This document shows, piece after piece, positions 9,038 through 18,353 of a stretch of DNA of 64,000 nucleotides. This stretch comes from Sphingorhabdus sp. EL138 (lineage in GTDB: Bacteria > Pseudomonadota > Alphaproteobacteria > Sphingomonadales > Sphingomonadaceae), in the NCBI RefSeq assembly GCF_945882965.1, contig NZ_CAMCWY010000015.1, positions 1 to 64,000 on the forward strand, given 5' to 3'. Position 1 is the first letter of the stretch; the number at the start of each line of letters is the position of its first letter. The notes under the pieces were generated by a model. That model was not told the DNA's origin, did no database searches, and worked only from the letters and a program-made list of their open reading frames with translations. Position numbers and translations under genes: made by a program.

Positions 9038-10789
9038 ATGCGTAGCCTGTTCATCGCCGGGTGCTTATTTGCCCTGTCCGCGCCTGCTTATGCCGATGCC
9101 AATGATGATCTCACGGCCTTGGTCGATGACGTCTGGGCAAAGGCGCTCAAAGAAGCGCCTGTCTACGCAAGCGCTCTTGGCGTGAATGATTATGCCAATG
9201 AACTTGGCGATTATACGCTGGCGGCGCAGGACCGCAGGGCAGCCGATGCCGCACAGTTTCTGACCCGCCTGAATGCCATTCCGTCAAATGCGTTAAGTGC
9301 TGCGGCGAAGGTCGAGGCGGGCATATTACGACGGTCGTTGGTGTCTACAATCGAAGGCAATCAGTTCGGTCAGCGCGCCATCAACTTCACGACCTATTCA
9401 AGCTGGCACCAACAACTCGCCAGCATGTCGCGGAACTTGCCGTTCAAGACCAAGGCAGATTTTGAAAGCTACAATGCCCGGCTCACGCAATATGGCCGCG
9501 TCAATGACGAAAATATCGCGGTCGCCAATGTCGCGATCAAGGGCAGGTTTACGCAGCCTTGCGAAACGTTGACGGGTTTTGAAGGGACAGTGCGCGGCCT
9601 GATCGCATCCGACATCCGCCAGTCGCGTTTCTATGGTCCTTATGCGGCCAAGCGCCCCGAGAGCATTTCGGAAAGTGATTTCGCAGCGCTCGCAGAAGAA
9701 GCGGCGGCGACCATCCGCAACGTCATCCACCCTGCGCTGGCCAAGCAGTTGGCGTGGTACTCCGAAAGCTACAAGCCCGCTTGTGCCAAGGCCCCCGGCG
9801 TGTCCGCGCAGGCCAACGGCGCGGCTTATTAAGCCTTTCGCATCCGCGAAGAAACCACCACCAACCTGACGGCGGAGCAAATCCACCAAATTGGCCTGAG
9901 CGAAGTATCCAGCATTCGCGCCGAAATGGTCGATGTCGCGACAAAGGCAGGCTATCCCAGCCGCGAAGCCTTTATCGAACATCTGCGTACTGACCCGCAA
10001 TATTATGCCAAAACGCCGGAAGAGCTGATGGAAAAGGTCGCGCGGGTGACCAAAATCATTGACGGCAAAATGCCGAGCCTGTTCGGTCGCATGCCCCGAC
10101 TGCCATATGGCATAAAGGAAATTCCGGCTGAAACAGCCGAAGGCACGACAACGGCTTATTATAATCCAGGGTCGCCGGAAATCGGGATATCCGGCACCTA
10201 TTTTGTCAACACTTCGAAGCTGAACCAGAGCCCATTTTGGGAAGTTCCGGCGCTTTCGGTGCATGAGGCTGTGCCGGGGCACCATCATCAGATCGCGTTG
10301 CAGCAGGAGCTGCCCTTGTCCGATTTCCGAAAATATGGCGCGTCGTTCACGGCCTTTACCGAAGGATGGGGGCTGTATTCCGAACGGCTTGGTATCGAAA
10401 TGAGGCTTTATGACACGCCTGCCAAGGATATGGGGCGGCTATCCTACGAAATGTGGCGCGCATGCCGCTTGGTGGTCGACACCGGCATTCATGCCAAGGG
10501 TTGGAGCAAGCAGCAGGCCATCGCATTCATGACCGACAACAGCGCTTTGTCCGCCGCGAATATCGAGGCGGAGGTAAACCGGTATATCAGTTGGCCGGGT
10601 CAGGCGCTCGCTTACAAATTGGGCGAGCTGAAAATTCGCGAATTGCGCAATATGGCGACAAAGGAACTCGGGCCCAAATTTGATCTGGCCGCGTTCCATG
10701 ATGCGGTGCTTGGGCAAGGGTCTGTACCGCTGGACGTGCTTGAGCAGCAGATAAAGGACTGGGTCGCGGCGGAAAAAGCGAAGGGCTAG
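9038..10789 (+). pseudogene. DUF885 family hydrolase interrupted by an in-frame stop
   Basis: A 583-codon frame for an exported DUF885 protein (signal peptide MRSLFIAGCLFALSAPAYA). A TAA at 9830-9832 (codon 265) interrupts it; the frame then continues without any shift to 10789. The sequence around the stop, …NGAAY-stop-AFRIREETTTNLT…, matches the family pattern GAAYYA-x-R, so a Tyr codon seems to have become TAA by one base change. The downstream half keeps the HEAVPGHHHQ metal-binding motif and the ITEGW-like FTEGWGLYSE segment. Either the gene is recently inactivated, or a shorter protein starts at ATG 9926, or the base is a sequencing error. Confidence 0.85.
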
Positions 10790-10797
10790 CCTGTACC

Positions 10798-11382
10798 TTA
10801 TTTGGGTTCGGGAAGCGGTTCAGCATCGACGCTGGCCGCCTCTTTGGCTTCCAAATCGGCTTGCACTTTTGCTTCCCGCTCGGCCCGGCCTTTTTCAAAT
10901 TCGACGACGCGCGCTTCAACCTCAGCGGCTTCGGCATCAATGCCCGCCATGCGCTTGGCACGTTCAGCGGCGATCAAGCGGCCAAAGGTGATGCCGGGGT
11001 CTTGTGCTTTTTCGGCATAAGCCTTGTTAATCTCCGCCAAGCCGCAGCCGGTAAAGCCGCCAGCGCCAGAAGGTAAGCAGCTCATCGTGCCGCTTGCCGC
11101 GACATATTCGTAGGATTTAATCCGCACTGACATGGCTTCGTTGCGCCGGTCATTGGGGACGTCGCGCAAGCTGGTCGGAATACGATAGCGGTCTGCCTCT
11201 CCCATGCGGGCGCAGACGACAATTTCATCGCCAACGCTTTCGGGGCATTTGTCGTCGCCATAGATGATAAGCTGATTGATTTTTTCATCGCCAGGCTTTG
11301 CAGCCGGCGCATCATGCGCCGACGCCTGAACCGATAGCATCAAGGCGATGCCCGCGAGCGATATTCTGACCGTTGCTTTCAC
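10798..11382 (-). CDS. Exported protein of unknown function
   Basis: A 194-residue protein with a clear signal peptide (MKATVRISLAGIALMLSVQASA). The mature part has four cysteines, including a CPESVGDEIVVCAR stretch and a SGTMSCLPSGAGGFTGC stretch that could form disulfides. It ends in a highly charged Glu/Ala-rich helix (about residues 135-190), probably a coiled coil. The GDEIVVCAR segment recurs in uncharacterised sphingomonad periplasmic proteins, but I assign no function. It is the last gene of a leftward group after coq7, separated by about 63 bases, and is convergent with the DUF885 gene. Confidence 0.75.
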   Translation of the reverse strand: MKATVRISLAGIALMLSVQASAHDAPAAKPGDEKINQLIIYGDDKCPESVGDEIVVCARMGEADRYRIPTSLRDVPNDRRNEAMSVRIKSYEYVAASGTMSCLPSGAGGFTGCGLAEINKAYAEKAQDPGITFGRLIAAERAKRMAGIDAEAAEVEARVVEFEKGRAEREAKVQADLEAKEAASVDAEPLPEPK

Positions 11383-11445
11383 GAGATCATCTCCAAGAAT
11401 GTGTTGGCCTGTTTTGAACGGCGCAGGCTGAATGCTGTATGAAGC

Positions 11446-11994
11446 TCATATATGTTTCGACACGGCAATGGCGGTGCGGCAACCCATGCGGACCAACGCG
11501 CTCATAAACGGATAGGCAGGCGCGCGTTCCGCGCCTTGCGCCAAGGCCGTGGCCTTATGTTCCAATTCGTCGGCTTGAAAATCCAAAATCATCGCCGATA
11601 ATTCGGGGTCACTATCGCCAATTTCGGCAAGTTGTTCGCTATAATGGCGGTCGATTTCGGTCTCGACAGCGACGGTGCACGCCATGGCCGCCTCCGGCCC
11701 GACTGCCGCAGACACCGCGCCAAGCGCAAAGCCCGCAACATTCCAGATCGGGTGCAAGGCCGTGGGACGGACGCCGCGTTCAGCCATCATCTTGTCAAAG
11801 GCGTTCAGATGGCGTTCCTCTTGCTCGGCCATATGCGCGATGCTGCGCGCCGCAGGGGTGCGGTCGCCCATCACCGCAAGCTGTCCGGCGTAAATCCGTT
11901 TCGCGCCAAACTCACCCGCTTGGTTCACGCGAATCATGCGCTCCATTTCCTGTGTCCGCTGCGCGGAGGTCTTTAGATTTTCTTGCTGTGCCAT
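11446..11994 (-). CDS. coq7: Demethoxyubiquinone hydroxylase (Coq7 family)
   Basis: A 182-residue ferritin-like di-iron monooxygenase catalysing the last hydroxylation of the ubiquinone ring. The iron ligands are visible as repeated E/ExxH motifs: NQAGEFGAKRIY, AEQEERHLNAF, VETEIDRHY and DELEHK. Length fits bacterial Coq7. The start overlaps the 3' end of the dsbB-like gene by 22 bases, so the two are probably co-transcribed. A second ubiquinone gene, coq4, lies 30 kb away. Confidence 0.92.
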   Translation of the reverse strand: MAQQENLKTSAQRTQEMERMIRVNQAGEFGAKRIYAGQLAVMGDRTPAARSIAHMAEQEERHLNAFDKMMAERGVRPTALHPIWNVAGFALGAVSAAVGPEAAMACTVAVETEIDRHYSEQLAEIGDSDPELSAMILDFQADELEHKATALAQGAERAPAYPFMSALVRMGCRTAIAVSKHI

Positions 11995-12452
11995 ATCGTC
12001 GCCAAGATGAGCATTGCACCGCCAAACGACAAGAGAAAATTATACCCTGCAAGAGAAATGCCAAATAAGGTCCAAGGCGCAACGTCACAACGCACCAAGG
12101 GGGCATTCATGATCGACTTGAGCAAATCATCACCGCTACCCGAAATGGTTGCGGTGCAAGCGGTCAGCCCTTCCCAATAGCCATATTCCACGCCCGCCTG
12201 AAATCCGCCAATCAGGGCGCTGGTGGCCATGGCGAGAGCAGAAAGCGCGACGAGAGTTTTACGAAAGCCCGCATTGCTGACGCCAAAGGCGACCAGAGCA
12301 ATCGCCACCGCGGCAAAATGCGGATAACGCTGCCACCAGCACATCTCACACGGGAAAAGCCCGCCAATATACTGCGACCCATAAGCGCCGCCCAGCAATG
12401 CGGCGGGTAACAAAAATGCCAACCAATGGGCTGTATCAAATTTTGGTGTCAT
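11973..12452 (-). CDS. DsbB-like disulfide bond formation protein
   Basis: A 159-residue inner-membrane protein with four predicted helices. A periplasmic CxxC pair lies in the motif PCEMCWWQRYPH (about residues 35-46) and a second cysteine pair (C…APLVRC) in the second periplasmic loop, as in DsbB. DsbB reoxidises DsbA and passes electrons to quinone. Coupling to the ubiquinone gene coq7 by a 22-bp overlap is in keeping with quinone dependence, though that link is my inference. DsbI-like paralogues cannot be excluded. Confidence 0.85.
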   Translation of the reverse strand: MTPKFDTAHWLAFLLPAALLGGAYGSQYIGGLFPCEMCWWQRYPHFAAVAIALVAFGVSNAGFRKTLVALSALAMATSALIGGFQAGVEYGYWEGLTACTATISGSGDDLLKSIMNAPLVRCDVAPWTLFGISLAGYNFLLSFGGAMLILATIWHSKKI

Positions 12453-12525
12453 ATGAGGTGATATCTAGAGAACTGTCATGTTGAGGCAAGTTGTAAGTGA
12501 CTACACAGTGCCACGGCTCCCAAAC

Positions 12526-12658
12526 CGTCACCCTGAACTTGTTTGACCGATGGTCACTTCGTTCCAGGGTCCATGTTGCCGTTCATGCTCTGGGTTTGCC
12601 GCACGATGGATGCTGGAGCCGAAGGCGTGCAGCGCACAAACAAGTTCAGCATGACGGG
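12526..12658. repeat. Dispersed repeat family A, copy 1
   Basis: A composite palindromic element, outer arms GTCACCCTGAACTTG… and …CAAGTTCAGCATGAC, with inner segments GACCGATGGTCACTTCG and GGATGCTGGAG. It lies between ctpA and the dsbB-like gene. Related copies occur near 18.95, 19.59, 30.52, 42.88 and 57.29 kb, always between genes. Confidence 0.8.
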
Positions 12659-12673
12659 GAGCAGGAACCACCC

Positions 12674-14062
12674 TCAATTCTTAGCTTTGCCCTTCATGGG
12701 CTTCGCCGCCAGTTTCATCGTCCGGGGTCCAAGCCGTTGAAGTGTTTCCATGGCGTAATAGAGTTGGAAATCCTCAATCCCCTTTGCCTTCAACTGCTCG
12801 GCAGTCATGGCGAAGCGGGGATCGTCGGTGATGTCCTGTTCCAGATCCTTACTGTCGTCTTTCAATTCATTGACCAAATGACGGCGCAGGTCGGACTCGC
12901 GGATTGACACACGGCTTTTATAATCCAGGTCCGTCAACTGCGGCACGCGAATATCGGGCTTGATCCCGCCTTCCTGAACCGAACGACCTGATGGCAAATG
13001 GTAACGCGCAACCGTCAGGCGCAAGCCAGTGTCGCGCGTCAGGGGAAGGACGTTCTGCACCGATCCCTTGCCAAAGCTGCGTTCCCCCATGACCAAGGCG
13101 CGATGATGGTCTTGCAAGGCGCCCGCAACGATTTCGGAAGCCGAAGCTGACCCTGCATCCACCAACACAATGATCGGCGCGCCGCCGGTCACGTCACCGG
13201 GAACGGCACGTTCCGCCCACCAGCGGTTTACATTGCGCGGGTCGCGGCCCCGTTCGGACACAATCTCACCCTTCGTCAAAAACGCATCGGATACGACAAC
13301 CGCCTCATCCAAGATACCGCCGGGGTTGGACCGCATGTCAATGATGTACCCAAGCGGATTGCCGCCCACACTCTTCTTGATGCCAGCGACCGCTGCAACA
13401 ACATCGGCACCTGTTTTTTCGGAAAAGCCAGTCACGGAGATAACGCCGATGCGGTCTTTCACTTCCCATTGCACCGGTTTCAGGTCGATAATCGCCCGCG
13501 TCAGTGTGACGTCAAATGGTCCATCGCGGCCAGGACGGAAGATTGTGAGCTTAATCGTCGTGCCCGGCACGCCGCGCATGGCCTCCACCGCTTCATCCAA
13601 GGTGCCGCCGACAATCAGCTTGCCGTCCAGATGGGTGATGAAATCGCCGGACTTAATGCCTGCCTTGTCGGCGGGCGTGTCCTTGGTCGGCGCGATGACC
13701 TTCACCGCTTCATCCTCAAGCGTTACGGAAAGCCCAAGGCCGCCATATTCGCCATCAATTTGCGTCCGCAGCGAACTGAAGTCGGAGCGATCCAGAAAAC
13801 CGCTATGCGGATCAAGGCTGGACAACATCCCCTGAATCGCGCCTTCCATCAATTTTTTATCGTCGACCTTGTCGACATAGCTGGATTTGACCTTGCGATA
13901 GACAGCAAGAAATTCGTCGAGATCCTCAATCTGCTGCGCCTTATATTGTTGTTGCTGCATATTTTGCGCCACGAGCACCGTGGCGGGCACGGCTATGGCC
14001 ACGACAATCGCCAAAGTGGAGGGCAGCAACCAGTTCTTCATAGACAATTTCCATTTCATCAT
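12674..14062 (-). CDS. ctpA: Carboxy-terminal processing protease (S41 family)
   Basis: A 462-residue S41A serine protease. An N-terminal hydrophobic anchor (about residues 11-32) is followed by a helical region, a PDZ domain with its EYGGLGLSV entry, and the protease core. The catalytic Ser is in AGSASASEIVAG and the Lys in GERSFGKGSVQ. Such Ctp proteases cleave periplasmic proteins, often peptidoglycan hydrolases, usually with a TPR adaptor. It lies about 60 bp after rlmH in the proA-nadD-rsfS-rlmH series. In many sphingomonads an EnvC-like gene sits at this position, and none is present here. Confidence 0.95.
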   Translation of the reverse strand: MMKWKLSMKNWLLPSTLAIVVAIAVPATVLVAQNMQQQQYKAQQIEDLDEFLAVYRKVKSSYVDKVDDKKLMEGAIQGMLSSLDPHSGFLDRSDFSSLRTQIDGEYGGLGLSVTLEDEAVKVIAPTKDTPADKAGIKSGDFITHLDGKLIVGGTLDEAVEAMRGVPGTTIKLTIFRPGRDGPFDVTLTRAIIDLKPVQWEVKDRIGVISVTGFSEKTGADVVAAVAGIKKSVGGNPLGYIIDMRSNPGGILDEAVVVSDAFLTKGEIVSERGRDPRNVNRWWAERAVPGDVTGGAPIIVLVDAGSASASEIVAGALQDHHRALVMGERSFGKGSVQNVLPLTRDTGLRLTVARYHLPSGRSVQEGGIKPDIRVPQLTDLDYKSRVSIRESDLRRHLVNELKDDSKDLEQDITDDPRFAMTAEQLKAKGIEDFQLYYAMETLQRLGPRTMKLAAKPMKGKAKN

Positions 14063-14122
14063 GTCGGCTTCGTATATCCTGCCTTAACCTTGTGTGAAAG
14101 CAGCTTTGCAACCGCTATGCCC

Positions 14123-14560
14123 TTAACCCTCACGATGATAAGGATGGTTGGCAATAATCGATGTTGCGCGGAACAATTGTTCGGCGAGCATCGCGCGTGC
14201 CATTAAATGCGGCCAGGTTGCCGTGCCAAAGGCGATCAGCTTGTCTGCGCTTGCACGCGCCGTGTCATCAAAGCCGTCGGCGGCACCAATGAGAAAGCGC
14301 ACTTCGCGAACGCCATCGTCGCGCCAGCGTTCCAACAAGCGCGCCAGTTCAACTGAGCTGAGCTGAGCGCCTTTTTCATCCAAAATGATGGTTTTGTAAG
14401 GAGAATCGGACGCGGGTAGCTCCCCGCCCCTCCCCTTATCAGGAAAGTCAGGTAGTTCGCTATGCTTGGTGGGCCAGCTAATCCGTTTCAGATAGCGGTC
14501 GACCAGTTCCGATTCGGGGGAGCGCCCAATTTTGCCGCGCGCGATGATGTGCAGGCGCAT
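14123..14560 (-). CDS. rlmH: 23S rRNA pseudouridine-1915 N3-methyltransferase
   Basis: A 145-residue SPOUT methyltransferase acting on helix 69 of 23S rRNA. It shows the family start MRLHIIARGKIG, the cofactor-binding loop VRFLIGAADGF, and the characteristic C-terminus IIANHPYHREG. The start at 14560 is preferred to an in-frame ATG six codons upstream because it matches the family N-terminus. It follows rsfS by 24 bases, the common rsfS-rlmH pair of ribosome-associated genes. Confidence 0.95.
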   Translation of the reverse strand: MRLHIIARGKIGRSPESELVDRYLKRISWPTKHSELPDFPDKGRGGELPASDSPYKTIILDEKGAQLSSVELARLLERWRDDGVREVRFLIGAADGFDDTARASADKLIAFGTATWPHLMARAMLAEQLFRATSIIANHPYHREG

Positions 14561-14584
14561 CGCCATCGGGGCGGACAATCGGTC

Positions 14585-14983
14585 TTATTGCGACGCGACT
14601 TCGGGCGCGTCGCCAAAGGCCCACATGCGTTCCAGATTGTAGAAACTGCGGACTTCGGGGCGGAACAGATGCACAATGACATCTTCGGCATCAATCAGCA
14701 CCCAGTCCGCCGACGGCAGACCTTCAATGCGGGCGTGACGACCGACCTTTTTGATGCGCTCAGCAAGTTTCTGCGCCATGGACGCGACTTGGCGCGACGA
14801 ACGGCCAGAGGCGACCACCATATGGTCGGCAATGTTGCTTTTCCCTTCAAGCGGGATGGTGACCACCTCTTGCGCCTGATCATCATCGAGCGATTGGAGG
14901 ATCAGCGCGTGCAGCGCGTCAGGGGTCAATGTGGGTTCCTTGGACTTTGCGGTCGGCGCAGGAACGGAAGCAGTGTCGATCAA
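14585..14983 (-). CDS. rsfS: Ribosomal silencing factor RsfS
   Basis: A 132-residue member of the RsfS/Iojap family that binds ribosomal protein uL14 and blocks subunit joining under starvation. Conserved features include DHMVVASGRSSRQV, GLPSADWVLIDAEDVIVHLF and the FYNLERMW segment near the C-terminus. The first 20 residues are a non-conserved Ala/Pro/Lys tail. It lies between nadD (9 bases upstream) and rlmH. Confidence 0.95.
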   Translation of the reverse strand: MIDTASVPAPTAKSKEPTLTPDALHALILQSLDDDQAQEVVTIPLEGKSNIADHMVVASGRSSRQVASMAQKLAERIKKVGRHARIEGLPSADWVLIDAEDVIVHLFRPEVRSFYNLERMWAFGDAPEVASQ

Positions 14984-14992
14984 GATGGCTCC

Positions 14993-15673
14993 TTAAAGCA
15001 CAATATTTCGGGTAACGCCGTCACGCGTTCCAAGTTCCTTATATCGGTGAAACCAATATGGGTCAGCGCGCCGAAGAGCGGTGGCCGAACGCGGATCTCG
15101 ACGAAAGCGCAAAAAGACAAGCGCTGGCGTACTCCATTTCGTCCAGTGATGACGCTGTTCCGGACGCCGGACAAACCGTCTGAACCAGGCCGTTGCGGGA
15201 CCCGCAACAACTTGGGGGCTATAGCCGGGTCTGGCGATAACTGCAATCGGCATCAAGCGGGCAATGTCGCGCCACTGCCGCCAATGATGAAATTGTACCA
15301 AATTGTCCGCCCCCATGATCCAGATAAACCGGATTTTCGGATAAAGCGTGACCAGTTTTGCCAGGGTTTCGGCGGTGTAGACGGTGCCAAGGTCGCGTTC
15401 GATGGCGGTGACCTTAATCGGGGTGCGGCGGGCTTGCGCCTTAGCCGATGCCATGCGCGCGGGCAATGGGGCCATGTCGGATTTGGGTTTTAACGGGTTG
15501 CCCGGCGACACCATCCAATAATATTCATCAAGGCCAAGCGAATCCATCGCAAACAGGCTGATCGCGCGGTGCCCGCCGTGCGCGGGGTTGAACGACCCAC
15601 CCATCAGGCCAATAGTTTTCAAGGGCGCAGGTCTTTTCAAGGGCGAGTCTGGCCCTGCCCGCGTACGATCCAT
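14993..15673 (-). CDS. nadD: Nicotinate-nucleotide adenylyltransferase
   Basis: A 226-residue enzyme converting nicotinate mononucleotide and ATP to deamido-NAD. The nucleotidyltransferase signature GLMGGSFNPAHGGHRAIS (residues 22-39) and the IMGADNL motif are intact. The annotated start overlaps the end of proA by 37 bases; a start a few codons further in would still leave the catalytic domain whole. The C-terminus ends with a basic stretch as usual. Confidence 0.93.
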   Translation of the reverse strand: MDRTRAGPDSPLKRPAPLKTIGLMGGSFNPAHGGHRAISLFAMDSLGLDEYYWMVSPGNPLKPKSDMAPLPARMASAKAQARRTPIKVTAIERDLGTVYTAETLAKLVTLYPKIRFIWIMGADNLVQFHHWRQWRDIARLMPIAVIARPGYSPQVVAGPATAWFRRFVRRPEQRHHWTKWSTPALVFLRFRRDPRSATALRRADPYWFHRYKELGTRDGVTRNIVL

Positions 15674-16890
15674 TTATACGTTGTCAGCCCCTCCAGCGCG
15701 ACCGGGCCACGTGCATGCAGGCGGCCCGTAGCGATACCAATCTCTGCGCCCAAGCCAAATTCGCCGCCATCGGCAAATTGGGTGGAGGCATTGTGCATGA
15801 CAATCGCGCTGTCGACCTCTGCCAAGAAACGGACAGCAGCGGCGGCATCCTGCGTGATGATCGCATCGGTATGGTGCGACCCATGGCGCGCGATATGGGC
15901 CATGGCTTCATCAAGGCCGGACACGACGCAGGCCGAAATGACCGAGTCGAGATATTCGGTATCCCAATCCCGCGCATCGGCAGGGACGGTCCGTGCATCC
16001 AACTCCATCAGCACATCGTCCGCCCGCACTTCGCAACCTGCGTCAATGAGCGCCGTGATCAACGCGGCAGGCGCGGGATAATCCTGATCAATCAATACCG
16101 TTTCCGTCGCGCCGCAAATACCGGTCCGCCGCATTTTGGCGTTGACCACAATCGCCTGCGCCATTTCGGGGTCCGCATGCTTATGCACATAGCTATGGCA
16201 GATACCGTCAAGATGCGCGAGCACAGGGACGCGGGCTTCGTCCTGAACACGCGCCACAAGCGATTTTCCGCCACGCGGGATGATCATGTCAATCGCCCCT
16301 TGCGCGCGCAGCATGTCACCGACCAGCGCACGATCCTGCGTCGGAACAAGCTGAATAATATCTGCGGGCAAGCCAGCTTGCGTGATGCCCTGCACCATCG
16401 CCGCATGAATGGCGCGGTTGCTGTGTACCGCCTCGCTACCGCCGCGCAGGATAACGGCATTTCCCGACCGCAGTCCCAAGGCCGCAGCATCGGCGGTCAC
16501 ATTGGGCCGGCTCTCATAAATGATGCCTAACACGCCGACAGGCACGCGGACGCGCTCCATCACTAGGCCATTGGGACGCGCGCGGGTGTCGATGATTTGC
16601 CCCACCGGGTCCGCCAGCGTTGCGACCTGTTCGACCGCAGACGCCATCGACGCGACGCGCGCGGCATCCAGCTTCAGCCGGTCCAGCATCGCGGGCGAAA
16701 TACCGGCCGCTTCGGCAGCATCGACATCTTTGGCATTGGCCGCGAGGATATCCGCCATACCATCACGCAATGCCTTCGCCGCACCCAGTAACGCTGCCGT
16801 CTTCGCCGCGTCACCGACGCCAGCCAAATGCCGCGCCGCGGTGCGCGCTTTGGCCGTAAGATCGGTTATCAAAATGTTGCTGCCTGTCAT
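15637..16890 (-). CDS. proA: Gamma-glutamyl phosphate reductase
   Basis: A 417-residue aldehyde-dehydrogenase-fold enzyme reducing gamma-glutamyl phosphate to the semialdehyde for proline synthesis, using NADPH. The active-site Cys is in MRRTGICGATET (about residue 256). The IIYESRPNVTADAAAL and PRGGKSLVARV stretches are typical. It is the first gene of the leftward group proA-nadD-rsfS-rlmH-ctpA. The adjacent proB found in many bacteria is not in this window. Confidence 0.95.
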   Translation of the reverse strand: MTGSNILITDLTAKARTAARHLAGVGDAAKTAALLGAAKALRDGMADILAANAKDVDAAEAAGISPAMLDRLKLDAARVASMASAVEQVATLADPVGQIIDTRARPNGLVMERVRVPVGVLGIIYESRPNVTADAAALGLRSGNAVILRGGSEAVHSNRAIHAAMVQGITQAGLPADIIQLVPTQDRALVGDMLRAQGAIDMIIPRGGKSLVARVQDEARVPVLAHLDGICHSYVHKHADPEMAQAIVVNAKMRRTGICGATETVLIDQDYPAPAALITALIDAGCEVRADDVLMELDARTVPADARDWDTEYLDSVISACVVSGLDEAMAHIARHGSHHTDAIITQDAAAAVRFLAEVDSAIVMHNASTQFADGGEFGLGAEIGIATGRLHARGPVALEGLTTYKWIVRGQGQTRP

Positions 16891-17094
16891 TGCCTGATAC
16901 TATTAGAGAAATAGTTCCAAAAGGGAAAGCGATCGTCCCCATTTCGCGTGCATCGCATAGGGAACAAATGCGAATCGACCCTATATATCTGAATATACGT
17001 AACTTTACGATTTTAATGTAAATAATGCATACCGATTCAGACATAGGCGGTGGCGCATTTGAGGGGGGGGTCCACTGCTCATCGCATGACTCAC

Positions 17095-17113
17095 CCGACT
17101 CGTCACGAGTCGG
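17095..17113. promoter_or_regulatory. Short perfect palindrome in a divergent intergenic region
   Basis: CCGACTCG-TCA-CGAGTCGG, an 8-bp perfect inverted repeat with a 3-base centre, lies between the divergent proA and LytM genes. It is preceded by a run of eight G and an A/T-rich stretch (16980-17035). It could be an operator or an RNA hairpin in the LytM leader. No function is shown. Confidence 0.4.
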
Positions 17114-17150
17114 CTATGCTTGATTCGCCCTGCCCCATCTCCTCTGCTAG

Positions 17151-18353
17151 GTGATTGGCTCCAAAATAACGGGGTGGGTCGTGTCGCTAAAAATCAGAAT
17201 GTCCGGTTGGAAAAACCGGATAGCTGGATGGTTTGTTGACCGCGAATTTTTCATGCGGGCCAATGGCCAAGTCCGGTTCTTGAGAATATCGGCGCAATTG
17301 CAACGCCGTTCCGCTGTTATCCTTGCGTCCGTTATCGGTGTTTGGTTGGTTGTCACTTTTGGCATGGCCATCAATCAAGCCACCGTTAACGCACAGCGCC
17401 TTGCGTTGACCGACCAAGAGGCAAAGGTTGAATCCGCCGAAGAACGCGTGGCGAGCTATCGTGGTTCTATCGAGGAAGTGACGCAGGATTTGAAACGCCG
17501 TCAAGAAATGCTTGAAAGCCTGAGCGACCAATATTTCGGTGATGTACCGCAGGCCGAAGTGCAAACACCCGCAGCCGATGCGCGCGAAGAAGAAAAGGCC
17601 ATGAAGACCATTAGCGCGATGGTCCCCGAGGCCGCAGGCCTTGCCCGCATTGAGGTGCGACAAATTCGCTTCGCCGAAAAAATGACGAAAGTGGCGCAAG
17701 CGCGAACATTACAAGCAGAAGCCGCAATCCGCCAATTCGGGCTAAACCCCGAAGTGTTGGCTCGCCAAGCCCGCAATGCGCAAGGTGGTCCGTTCGAGCC
17801 CTTTTTTGGCAAAGGGAAAAAGGAAGCGCGCGACCCGCTTTTCTTGAATCTTGCCGTCGCGCTTGGTCGCATGGACGCGATGGAGCGCGCTCTGGCCGCA
17901 ATCCCTACCTCAATGCCAGTTGCATCGATGATGATGTCGAGCGGCTTTGGCTATCGCGCTGACCCGTTCACCGGTGCCGCCGCGATGCATGCCGGTCTCG
18001 ATTTTAAAGGCGCCATTGGAACCCCCATCCTTGCCGCAGCAAAAGGCAGGGTCGTGTTGGCCGGTTTTAACGGCGGCTATGGCAACAGCGTCGAAATCAG
18101 ACATGCCAATGGTATTGTAACACGTTATGCACATTTGTCGGGTTTAAATGTCAGAAAGGGTCAGATGGTTGAACGCGGCGTTCGAGTCGGACGGATGGGC
18201 AACACGGGTCGGTCGACCGGCAGCCATCTGCATTTCGAGGTGCGCCTAAACGGTCAGGCGATTAACCCTCGTAAGTTTTTGGAGGCAAATCCAGATGTTC
18301 TCAAGGTCCAAACAGTCGCCGGACACCGTGCCGACTCTGCCGCAAAGGAATAA
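17151..18353 (+). CDS. Membrane-anchored M23 (LytM) peptidoglycan endopeptidase
   Basis: A 400-residue protein with a cytoplasmic N-terminus, one membrane segment (about residues 58-80), a periplasmic coiled coil (about 85-125) and a C-terminal M23 domain (about 265-380). The zinc ligands are visible as MHAGLDFKG (H-x3-D) and SHLHFEV (H-x-H), so the enzyme should be active in cutting peptide cross-links. The start is uncertain: ATG 17151 or GTG 17181. Its last 59 bases overlap the bactofilin gene, a pairing known for cell-shape modules in which bactofilin filaments position a LytM hydrolase. Confidence 0.9.
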   Translation: MIGSKITGWVVSLKIRMSGWKNRIAGWFVDREFFMRANGQVRFLRISAQLQRRSAVILASVIGVWLVVTFGMAINQATVNAQRLALTDQEAKVESAEERVASYRGSIEEVTQDLKRRQEMLESLSDQYFGDVPQAEVQTPAADAREEEKAMKTISAMVPEAAGLARIEVRQIRFAEKMTKVAQARTLQAEAAIRQFGLNPEVLARQARNAQGGPFEPFFGKGKKEARDPLFLNLAVALGRMDAMERALAAIPTSMPVASMMMSSGFGYRADPFTGAAAMHAGLDFKGAIGTPILAAAKGRVVLAGFNGGYGNSVEIRHANGIVTRYAHLSGLNVRKGQMVERGVRVGRMGNTGRSTGSHLHFEVRLNGQAINPRKFLEANPDVLKVQTVAGHRADSAAKE

